A DNA stretch of 8,943 bases from NCBI GenBank assembly GCA_910578505.1, contig CAJTPV010000067.1, positions 1 through 8,943 of the forward strand. The letters run 5' to 3'. Position numbers and translations under genes: made by a program. Positions within the stretch are counted from its first letter, which is position 1, and each line of letters starts with the position of its first letter. The DNA comes from an uncultured Oscillospiraceae bacterium (GTDB taxonomy: Bacteria > Bacillota > Clostridia > Oscillospirales > Oscillospiraceae). Shown here piece after piece: positions 1 to 6,140 of the stretch. The notes beneath the pieces are model-generated. The model was not told where the DNA came from. It was given only the letters and a program-made list of their open reading frames with translations, and made no database searches.

Positions 1-12
1 AAATCACTCAGA

Positions 13-50
13 TATAGAGATCAATTCCACTAAATCCGGGCATCTCTATA
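13..50. repeat. 9-bp perfect inverted repeat before the alkyltransferase-like gene
   Basis: TATAGAGAT at 13-21 is exactly complementary to ATCTCTATA at 42-50, with a 20-base spacer. It ends 6 bases before the GTG at 57. There is no T-tract, so it does not look like a terminator. It could be an operator, the edge of a lost element, or chance. Nothing else in bases 1-56 is recognisable; the frame of the downstream gene is closed by a TAG at 15-17. Confidence 0.3.
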
Positions 51-56
51 CCCCAC

Positions 57-416
57 GTGCAAGTCGGGATTTTTTATGATAAGGCCATGCGGCAGGTGCC
101 CTATGGTCAGGTAATTACGGTGGGCAGCATCCGTGAACACTTTGCACGGCTTAGCGGTGCGGATTTTACTGAGCCGATTACCGCAGGGATTTTTGTGTCC
201 ATTGCGGCATGGGCCAGTCACCAGCGGGACCACGACCATACGCCCTACTGGAGAACGCTGAAGGCCGACGGTGAGCTGAACGCAAAATTCCCGGGCGGTA
301 TTGAGGCGCAGAAAAAGCGGTTGGAGAAGGAGGGCCATACTATTATACAGCGTGGAAGGACCAATCTTCGGTACTTTGTAAAGGACTATGAGCAGGCGCT
401 CTATACGCTGGAGTAA
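57..416 (+). CDS. MGMT-family alkyltransferase-like (ATL) DNA-binding protein, possibly 5'-truncated
   Basis: The 119-residue product resembles the C-terminal DNA-binding domain of O6-alkylguanine-DNA alkyltransferases. The segment VPYGQVITVGSI (residues 14-25) matches the usual IPxGxVxTYGxIA start of that domain. TPYWR (62-66) sits where true alkyltransferases have PCHR, so the acceptor cysteine is replaced by Tyr64, and the whole protein has no cysteine. It therefore cannot transfer alkyl groups by the known mechanism. Known ATL proteins bind alkylated bases and flag them for nucleotide excision repair; that role is inferred here. I recall family members being longer at the N terminus (roughly 150-170 residues). 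The GTG at 57 has no Shine-Dalgarno sequence, the ATG at 87 is poorly placed, and protein-like sequence (ISIPHVQ) continues upstream of 57 in frame until TAG at 15-17, so the 5' end may be lost or moved. The response regulator starts 32 bases downstream. Confidence 0.72.
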   Translation: MQVGIFYDKAMRQVPYGQVITVGSIREHFARLSGADFTEPITAGIFVSIAAWASHQRDHDHTPYWRTLKADGELNAKFPGGIEAQKKRLEKEGHTIIQRGRTNLRYFVKDYEQALYTLE

Positions 417-448
417 ACTGCTGCTGAGATGTGTCAAGGTGACTGGTT

Positions 449-739
449 ATGAAACAGATTTTTTTAGTGGAAGACGACCGGGAGATTGCCAGGAATTTGT
501 CACTGCTGCTCCGCTCAGAAGGGTTTGAGGTGTTCCACGCTCCGACCCGGCAGGCGGCGGTTGACATGCTTGGTGGGAACCGGTTCGATCTGGCTTTGGT
601 AGACATATCCCTGCCGGACGGAAACGGCTTCTCTCTCTGCGCGGAGATCAAAGGGGCCCAGGACATTTCCCGTCCTATTCCTGACGGCATCCGGCGACGA
701 GGCCAGCGTGGTCACTGGCCTGAATATGGGGGCGGATGA
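449..739 (+). pseudogene. OmpR-family response regulator, receiver domain, frameshifted
   Basis: This is the start of a two-component response regulator. AAGGTGA at 436-442 lies 6 bases before the ATG. Residues 1-73 are a normal receiver domain: acidic pair E8/D9 in FLVEDD, and phospho-acceptor D52 in LALVDISLPDGNG. After Ile73 the frame is wrong. Removing one T from the TTT at 666-668 restores DIPVLFLTASGDEAS, with the conserved switch Thr, and then GADDYITKPF with the conserved Lys in the next frame. So a single-base insertion, or a sequencing error, has broken the gene; as written it ends at a TGA after 22 out-of-frame residues. The corrected protein would run on into the kinase remnant. 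The family phosphorylates at the receiver Asp and binds DNA through a C-terminal winged helix; as read here the product has neither a complete receiver nor any DNA-binding domain. Confidence 0.85.
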
Positions 740-1403
740 CTATATCACCAAGCCCTTCCGCCCCAGGGAACTGGTGGCCCGTATCCAGGCCGCGCTGCGG
801 AAATCTGGTCGGGCTGCCTCCGTCTTTACTTTGGACGGACTCCAGGTGGATACCGCCAGCGGCCTTGTGAAAGCGGAGGCCCTGTTCGGCCGAACGGACT
901 GGCTGTTGACCACCCTGTTGAAGCTGTCCCGCTTGGATGCAGGGATTGTAGCTTTCCAGCGGGAATCAGTGGAGGTGCAGGCGCTGATCAAAGCCGCATT
1001 GCGGCCGCTATTGATCCCTATGGAACTGCGGGAGATTGTTCCCAAGACGGAAATTGCGGCGGGCGTGATGCTCCGGTGTGATCAAAACTGGCTTGCCGAG
1101 GCCCTGCAAAATATCCTAAAAAATTGCATAGAAAGCATTGTCCGAGAGGGAAGCATTGCCATCACCTGTGCGGATAATCCGCTGTTCACAGAACTGACGA
1201 TCCATGACAGCGGCCCCGGCTTCGACCGGGAGGAGTTGCCCCATATTTTTGAGCGTTTCTACCGGGGGAAGGCATCCGGCGCGACAGGCTACGGCATCGG
1301 ACTGGCTCTCAGCCGGACCATCATCACCCGGCAGGGCGGGACGCTTGCGGCAAGGAACCATCCACAAGGCGGCGCATTGTTTGTGCTCCGCTTTCCAAAG
1401 TGA
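708..1403 (+). pseudogene. Fusion remnant: response-regulator tail joined to histidine kinase catalytic domain
   Basis: Residues 1-35 of this frame (first possible start GTG 708; the coding sense begins near 669) are the end of the receiver (GADDYITKPF, then ELVARIQAALRKS). Residues 38-60 are the first strands of an OmpR-type effector domain (FTLDGLQVDTASGLVK). Around residue 60 (nt 885-893) the sequence changes to the middle of a histidine kinase: WLLTTLLKLSRLDAG (65-79) is the second helix of the DHp domain. The ATPase domain then follows: N-box ALQNILKN (132-139), G1 HDSGPGF (166-172), F-box IFERFYRG (180-187) and G2 GYGIGLAL (194-201). The winged helix, sensor region, membrane segments and phospho-acceptor His are absent. 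The junction is in frame. A soluble ATP-binding fragment could be made only if translation restarts, since the frameshift upstream blocks it; there is just a weak GAGG before GTG 708. Most likely a decayed pair; an assembly deletion is the alternative. Confidence 0.82.
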
Positions 1404-1411
1404 CGAATCTC

Positions 1412-1453
1412 TCACCGGAAAGTCACCGGATTGTCATGTTGGTCTGCTATCCT
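1412..1453 (+). promoter_or_regulatory. Response-regulator direct repeats and -10 element for the first ABC operon
   Basis: TCACCGGA occurs at 1412-1419 and again at 1423-1430, and a weaker copy, TCATGTTG, at 1434-1441. The period is exactly 11 bases, the spacing of PhoB/OmpR-type half sites bound head to tail on one face of DNA. A -10-like TATCCT (1448-1453) with an upstream TG (1445-1446, extended -10) follows 14 bases after the start of the third repeat, and there is no good -35. This is the layout of an activator-dependent promoter. A start near 1460 would leave a leader of about 22 bases carrying AAGGAGG (1469-1475). The natural partner would be the regulator encoded at 449, which is broken here. 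Confidence 0.6.
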
Positions 1454-1481
1454 GTGAGTTGACTAAAAAAGGAGGCTCACT

Positions 1482-2171
1482 ATGGAATTTCTAAACGTCG
1501 AAAACCTTTGCAAGGCCTATGGCAAAGGGGATAATCAAGTTCTGGCACTGGACCACGTTTCCCTCACCATTGACAAGGGAGACTTTACCGCGATCATTGG
1601 CACCTCCGGTTCCGGGAAATCTACGCTGCTCCACGCCATTGCGGGAGTGGACGTGCCAACCAGCAGGAAGATTTATCTGGATGGCCAGGACGTGTACGCA
1701 CAGAGCAATGAGAAGCTGGCCATCTTCCGGCGGCGGCAGGTGGGACTGATCTACCAGTTCCATAACCTGATCCCAACGCTGAATGTGGTGGAGAATATTA
1801 CACTGCCCATCCTAATGGACCAGCGGAAGGTCAATAAGCAGCGACTGAATGAATTGCTGGAGTTGCTGGGCCTGGAGGACCGGCGGACCCATCTGCCCAA
1901 CCAGCTCTCCGGCGGCCAGCAGCAGCGGGTAGCCATCGGCCGAGCGTTGATGAATGCCCCGGCGGTGATGCTGGCCGACGAGCCCACTGGAAGCTTAGAC
2001 AGCCGTAATGGGCAAGAGATTATTCGCCTGTTGAAAGAGAGCAACAGGGCCTATCACCAGACCCTGATCCTAGTCACCCACGATGAAAATATTGCCCTCC
2101 AGGCGGATCGGATCATCACGATTGCGGACGGACAGGTGGTGCGGGATAACCGCCAGGGAGCGCGGCGATGA
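1482..2171 (+). CDS. ABC transporter ATPase, MacB/LolD/BceA type (first copy)
   Basis: This 229-residue cytoplasmic ATPase is of the family that powers FtsX-type permeases for peptide antibiotic detoxification, lipoprotein handling or cell-envelope stress. All motifs are present: Walker A GTSGSGKST (40-48), Q-loop Gln92 in LIYQFHNL, signature LSGGQ (142-146), Walker B VMLADE with catalytic Glu167, and switch His200 in LVTHD. The length is normal for the family. AAGGAGG (1469-1475) lies 6 bases before the ATG. The stop overlaps the next ATG (ATGA, 2168-2171), so translation is coupled to a permease gene, but that permease is gutted. The ATPase is therefore an orphan unless it pairs with the permease at 3574, whose own ATPase at 2903 is a close paralog. 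The substrate cannot be told from the ATPase. Confidence 0.93.
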   Translation: MEFLNVENLCKAYGKGDNQVLALDHVSLTIDKGDFTAIIGTSGSGKSTLLHAIAGVDVPTSRKIYLDGQDVYAQSNEKLAIFRRRQVGLIYQFHNLIPTLNVVENITLPILMDQRKVNKQRLNELLELLGLEDRRTHLPNQLSGGQQQRVAIGRALMNAPAVMLADEPTGSLDSRNGQEIIRLLKESNRAYHQTLILVTHDENIALQADRIITIADGQVVRDNRQGARR

Positions 2172-2842
2172 ATATTTTCAACAAAGTCGCACTCCAGGGC
2201 CTGATCAAAAACCGCACCCGGACCGTAGTGACTATCATCGGTGTGGCGCTGGCCCTGCGGCTGTCGGTTCCAGCCCTAATCGGTGCAGCGGTGGTCAGTC
2301 TGATTACGATCCTGATTTCCGCCTATATCCCGGCGAAAAAGGCGGCTGCCATGCCGGTGATGGAGTGCATCCGCCAGACCAACGAGATCAAGGTGGACGC
2401 CAAATCCATGCGTCCCTCTCGGCTGTCCCGGCGCTTTCTGGGTTTGGATGAGACACTGGCCTTGAAAAATTTCAAGCGCAACAAGGGCCGCTACCGCAGC
2501 ATTATCCTCTCGCTGACCTTTAGTGTGGTACTGTTTGTGGGCTCCAGTTACTTCAAAACGTGCTTTGTGACCCTCTCCAATCAAGCCAAAGTGGTGACGG
2601 ACTTCGATATCAATCTGGATGCCCCGGCCATGACCGGCGAGGATCTGACAGCCCTCTGCGACCATTTGAAGGGTGCGGCCGGCCCCAAGCCCTTCGGAAA
2701 GCGGGATGGGGGCGCCGCCCACTTCGGTATGGGGCTGTATAGCAGCCAGCTGCTGTGCAGGAAGCATGGCGGCGATCTCCGGCTCAATAACTGCCCTGGG
2801 GCCACTGTTACAGCTTCCTTCAAATTCCAGGGCAAAACGTGA
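2168..2842 (+). pseudogene. Gutted FtsX-type permease fused to the C-terminus of a second histidine kinase
   Basis: The 224-residue frame is a mosaic of three pieces. Residues 1-29 are the start of an FtsX/MacB-type permease (MNIFNKVALQ, basic KNRTRT, then the first membrane segment, cut short). Near residue 29-31 (nt ~2252-2260) it jumps to the central part: a membrane segment 33-54 ending in YIPAKKAA, then ETLALKNFKRNKGRYR (95-110) and a membrane segment (111-127), the usual start of the second half of such permeases. Near residue 170 (nt ~2678) it changes to a kinase tail: HFGMGLYSSQLLCRKHGGDL (185-204), a G2 box, and ATVTASF (212-218). This kinase differs from the one at 708. Most of the permease and all the large extracellular domain are missing. 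AGGGAG at 2155-2160 lies 7 bases before the start, which overlaps the upstream stop. It cannot be a working transporter subunit. Confidence 0.8.
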
Positions 2843-2870
2843 GAATTTCTTGGGATTTATCCATTACACT
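2840..2870 (+). promoter_or_regulatory. Possible second regulator site and promoter before the second ABC operon
   Basis: TGAGAATT (2840-2847) and TGGGATTT (2851-2858) form an imperfect repeat with an 11-base period (6 of 8 positions agree). A -10-like TACACT (2865-2870) starts 14 bases after the second repeat, the same distance as in the site at 1412-1453. Transcription would start near 2877, giving a leader of about 26 bases. The match is weak and is supported mainly by the shared geometry and by the position directly after a kinase gene remnant. Confidence 0.3.
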
Positions 2871-2898
2871 CTCCTTATCCCAAACATAAGGAGAGTGT
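2866..2898 (+). promoter_or_regulatory. 13-bp perfect hairpin containing the ribosome-binding site of the second ATPase
   Basis: ACACTCTCCTTAT (2866-2878) pairs perfectly with ATAAGGAGAGTGT (2886-2898) around a 7-base loop CCCAAAC, followed by TTTT (2899-2902) and then the ATG at 2903. The right arm holds AAGGAG (2888-2893), the Shine-Dalgarno sequence, 9 bases from the ATG. In a transcript reading through from upstream, the hairpin would bury the ribosome site and, with the T-run, could also act as a weak terminator. A transcript starting near 2877 (see 2840-2870) would lack the left arm and be free for translation. The pairing is seen in the sequence; the insulating role is inferred. Confidence 0.6.
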
Positions 2899-2902
2899 TT
2901 TT

Positions 2903-3577
2903 ATGCTAATAAAGGCCAAAAAATTATCGAAAGTTTACGGCAGCGGCGAGAATCAGGTGGTCGCCTTGGACAAGGTGGACCTGACGGTTGCCCCGGGGGA
3001 TTTTATCTCCATCATAGGCCCCTCCGGCAGCGGGAAGAGCACCCTGCTCCATCTGCTGTCCGGCCTGGATCACCCCACCTCGGGCAGCCTGACTTATGAT
3101 GGTCAGGAGATCTATACGCTACCGGATAAAGAATTGTCCGCGTTCCGCCGCCGGCAGATGGGGTTCATTTTCCAGCAGTTCAATCTGTTGCCGGTGCTGA
3201 CGGCCCGGGAGAATATCCTGATGCCTCTGCTGCTGGACAAAAAGCAGCCAGACGAGGGTTATTTGAGCCAGTTGGCGGAGCTGCTGGGCATCCGGAACCG
3301 CCTGGACCACCTTCCCCATGAACTGTCCGGCGGCCAGCAGCAGCGGGTGGCCATTGCCCGGGCCTTGATTGCCCAGCCGGAGGTGATTTTTGCCGACGAG
3401 CCAACTGGAAACCTGGACTCCAAGAGCGGCGGCGAGGTGATGGATATGCTCAAAAGCATCCGGGATCGGATGGGCAAGACGCTGGTCATCATCACACATG
3501 ACAACCGGATCGCCGCCATGGCGGACCGGAGGCTGACAATTATGGATGGAGTCCTGTCGGAGGTGGCGGCGGGATGA
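2903..3577 (+). CDS. ABC transporter ATPase, MacB/LolD/BceA type (second copy)
   Basis: This 224-residue ATPase drives the permease encoded next to it. Motifs: Walker A GPSGSGKST (39-47), Q-loop Gln91 in FIFQQFNLLP, signature LSGGQ (141-145), Walker B VIFADE with Glu166, and switch His199 in IITHD. It is clearly a paralog of the ATPase at 1482, with the same lengths between motifs and runs such as FRRRQ and LSGGQQQRVAI, but has diverged (GSLTYDGQEIY against RKIYLDGQDVY). The ribosome site AAGGAG (2888-2893) lies inside a hairpin. The stop overlaps the permease start (ATGA, 3574-3577). The expected role is membrane transport or removal of a peptide or lipid-targeting compound in a MacB/BceAB-like complex; the substrate is unknown. 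Confidence 0.94.
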   Translation: MLIKAKKLSKVYGSGENQVVALDKVDLTVAPGDFISIIGPSGSGKSTLLHLLSGLDHPTSGSLTYDGQEIYTLPDKELSAFRRRQMGFIFQQFNLLPVLTARENILMPLLLDKKQPDEGYLSQLAELLGIRNRLDHLPHELSGGQQQRVAIARALIAQPEVIFADEPTGNLDSKSGGEVMDMLKSIRDRMGKTLVIITHDNRIAAMADRRLTIMDGVLSEVAAG

Positions 3578-6081
3578 AAAACTATCGCACACTGGCGCTG
3601 CGGGAACTGTTCGCCCAGAAGATGACCTCACTGCTCATTCTCACCGCCATCATTCTATCCACCATGATGACCGCCGCCGTAGGGCAGTCTGCCGGAGTGC
3701 TGGCCGCTATGCGGGAGCAGCAGGCCATAGCCATCGGCGGTGACCGGTACGCCACCTTTGTACAACTCACCGAGGAGCAGGCCCGGTTCCTGGAGCAGGA
3801 CCCCCGGCTGTCTTACGCGGGCCGGTTCGTCCCCTTGGGCGATATGGAGCTGAACGATCAGCTGTCGCTGGATCTGGCGGAGTACTGGGGGGACGGCCTG
3901 AAAACCCGGCCAACCTATACCCGCCTTGTGGAGGGGCGTCTGCCAGAAACGCCTATGGAACTGGTCCTGCCAGAAGATGCTTTGCGATTCCTGGGGGTTT
4001 CCGGGAAGGTTGGAGATAAAATCAGTCTCTCCTGTTCCAAGGCCCTGCGCCACGGAATTGAAGTGGATGCCTACGATTATACCGCAGAGTTTACTCTGGT
4101 TGGCATCACAGAGAGCAATTTCCTGGGCTATACCGGCGGCCATATTTTGGGCCTGGCCGGGGAGGGGACGGCAGCAGCGCTTCTGCCGGATAACTACCTC
4201 TATTACAGTGTGGACATCCGCACAACCGATAAAAAGGGCTTTCAGACGGTGGTAGATGACCTCTGTGCCCAGATGAATATTCACGAGCTGGACACGCTCT
4301 ATAATATTCCGCTTCTGAACGCGCTGGGGATTCGATATGATACAGATTCAGCTGATTCAGAACTGACACGGATGGATGACACGGGTTTCTCCTGGCTGCT
4401 GGTGGTCGGTGTATTGGTGGTGGCGCTGATCCTTCTGGCGGCTGGCCTGGTGATTTACAACATTCTGAAAATCGCCGTTTCTCAGCGAATCCGGCAGTAC
4501 GGCGCACTGCGGGCCATTGGCGCGGAGAGAGGACAGCTCTATACCGTGGTCTCCGCAGAGGTTCTGCTGCTCTGTGTCATTGGCATCCCGGCGGGGCTGC
4601 TGCTGGGCTGGCTGTCCGCCAAAGGCATCCTGAACGCTGCCCTGAGTCAGCTGTCGCCGGAGATGTTCCTGGCCCAGGATACGGAGCAGCTGAAGAGCAT
4701 GATCGCCGCCAACAGCGAAGGACAGTGGGCCTATCTGCTGCTCAGTGCCGCCGTTACGCTGGTGTTCGCTTTCCTGGCGGCGGCCCCGGCGGCACGGTTC
4801 GCGGCAAAGGTCTCCCCTGTGGCCGCCATGTCCGGAACAGGCGTTAAAGTGAAGCGGGGCAGAGGCAGAGCGAAGAAAATCCGCAGCTTTGAGCGGCACT
4901 ACGCCTGGCTGAACCTGTGCCGCAGCCGTGGCCGCACGGTAATCACTATCCTGTCCCTGGTCATGAGCATCACCGTTTTTATCGCTCTGCAGGGGTTCTT
5001 GTCCCTGCTCAGTGTGGCGGGCACGCTGTCGGAGCACCTGGGGGACTATTCCATCGTCAACCAGGTGACCGGGATCACACCGGAGGAGCTGGCGGCGCTG
5101 GAGGCGGATGAACGTGTAACATCAGTGGCGGCGGAGCAGTTCACGCTCTATGAACTGGACGGACAGAACCGCCCGGTAGGGATCGAGACGGATCTTGTAC
5201 TCGGTCCCGGGGAGACCTTCCAGATTTTCGGACTGAACGACCGGTGGGTGGAGCATGAATTTGCCGGACGGCTTACACCGGAGCAGCTGGGAGCGCTGAA
5301 AGCCGGGGAGGGCTGTGTGGTCCGAAACCCCATCCCCATGGCCGTTGAGGGCGTGTCCTATGGCACGACCCATGTGGAAGCGGGCAGTACCATCACCATC
5401 GCGGGCAAAGAACTACCTGTGCTGCTCTCCCTGAGCGGCTACGAGGGCTATTTCTCCGTGGGGAATAGCGGCTTTATCAATGGCGTCCAGGTGCTGACCA
5501 GTGACCGGCTTTCCCCGCAGCTGACCGGTACGGACGCATATGCGGAGCTGCGGCCAGCGCTGGACACGAATGCGGATCGAGAGGCCTTTGACATGGTGCT
5601 GGAGCAATTCTGCCAGCGGGTGCCGGGAACCTCCACGGTATCCTACGAGCAGACAGACCGGCAGATGGAGGAGAGTGCGGCCCAGATCAATATGCTGGCC
5701 TGGGGCCTGATCCTGTTTATCGGGCTGATCGGGGTCCTGAATATCATCAACACGGTCTATACCAATATCCATACCCGCATTGCCGAGATCGGGACCCAGC
5801 GTGCTGTGGGTATGAGTGCCGGGAGCCTGTACCGAACCTTCCTGTGGGAGGGCGCCTACTACGGTATCATCGCGGCAGTGATTGGCTGCATCGCTGGCTA
5901 TGGCTGCACCGTGCTGGTGGAAGCCGCGGCGGCGGACGAACTGCGGCTTGTATTCCCACCGCTGCTCCCCATGGCGGAGGCGGTGGTCCTGTCCATTGCG
6001 GCCTGCCTGCTGGCTACAGCCGTCCCGCTGCGGAAAATTGCAAAGCTCAGTATCGTGGACTCCATTGAAACTGTGGAATAG
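3574..6081 (+). CDS. FtsX/MacB-type ABC transporter permease, intact, 835 residues
   Basis: This is the membrane partner of the ATPase at 2903, overlapping it by 4 bases, with GGAGG at 3559-3563 ten bases before the ATG. The protein has two similar halves of four membrane segments each. Segments are near residues 17-37, 271-297, 323-346, 386-408, 454-480, 707-729, 758-782 and 800-818. Large outside domains lie between segments 1 and 2 (about 38-270) and between 5 and 6 (about 481-706). The FtsX-domain loop appears twice, as RIRQYGALRAIGA (305-317) and RIAEIGTQRAVGM (735-747), showing internal duplication. A basic linker (KVKRGRGRAKK, 425-435) joins the halves. Length and layout fit the family, and no frameshift or deletion is evident, unlike the permease at 2168. 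The related BceB detoxification permeases of Firmicutes have ten segments and a single large outside domain, so this one is more MacB/FtsX-duplicated in plan. Substrate not deducible. Confidence 0.92.
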   Translation: MKNYRTLALRELFAQKMTSLLILTAIILSTMMTAAVGQSAGVLAAMREQQAIAIGGDRYATFVQLTEEQARFLEQDPRLSYAGRFVPLGDMELNDQLSLDLAEYWGDGLKTRPTYTRLVEGRLPETPMELVLPEDALRFLGVSGKVGDKISLSCSKALRHGIEVDAYDYTAEFTLVGITESNFLGYTGGHILGLAGEGTAAALLPDNYLYYSVDIRTTDKKGFQTVVDDLCAQMNIHELDTLYNIPLLNALGIRYDTDSADSELTRMDDTGFSWLLVVGVLVVALILLAAGLVIYNILKIAVSQRIRQYGALRAIGAERGQLYTVVSAEVLLLCVIGIPAGLLLGWLSAKGILNAALSQLSPEMFLAQDTEQLKSMIAANSEGQWAYLLLSAAVTLVFAFLAAAPAARFAAKVSPVAAMSGTGVKVKRGRGRAKKIRSFERHYAWLNLCRSRGRTVITILSLVMSITVFIALQGFLSLLSVAGTLSEHLGDYSIVNQVTGITPEELAALEADERVTSVAAEQFTLYELDGQNRPVGIETDLVLGPGETFQIFGLNDRWVEHEFAGRLTPEQLGALKAGEGCVVRNPIPMAVEGVSYGTTHVEAGSTITIAGKELPVLLSLSGYEGYFSVGNSGFINGVQVLTSDRLSPQLTGTDAYAELRPALDTNADREAFDMVLEQFCQRVPGTSTVSYEQTDRQMEESAAQINMLAWGLILFIGLIGVLNIINTVYTNIHTRIAEIGTQRAVGMSAGSLYRTFLWEGAYYGIIAAVIGCIAGYGCTVLVEAAAADELRLVFPPLLPMAEAVVLSIAACLLATAVPLRKIAKLSIVDSIETVE

Positions 6082-6099
6082 AACCCTGAGCTGCCATAC

Positions 6100-6135
6100 A
6101 AAAGGCCCCGGCGTTCCTTCGTGAACGCCGGGGCC
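6100..6135 (-). terminator. Intrinsic terminator of the minus-strand ABC exporter operon
   Basis: GGCCCCGGCGTTC (6104-6116) pairs perfectly with GAACGCCGGGGCC (6123-6135) around a 6-base loop. On the minus strand the 13-bp GC-rich stem is followed directly by TTTTGT, and it begins 5 bases past the stop codon of the permease at 6141. On the plus strand there is no T-tract after the stem, so it is a poor terminator for the permease ending at 6081, though both convergent operons may stop here. Confidence 0.85.
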
Positions 6136-6140
6136 CGCTG

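Noticed and set aside
660..740. Programmed ribosomal frameshift in the response regulator
   Set aside because: No slippery heptamer in the right phase, no stop codon at the shift point, and the downstream gene is itself a deletion product.
3655..5037. Minus-strand frames of 209 and 226 codons
   Set aside because: Antisense to the intact permease, with no ribosome sites and no recognisable domain; typical shadows.
6104..6135. Bidirectional terminator for both convergent operons
   Set aside because: Only the minus-strand side has a T-tract; the plus-strand side continues CGCTGTTAC, so only one direction is well supported.
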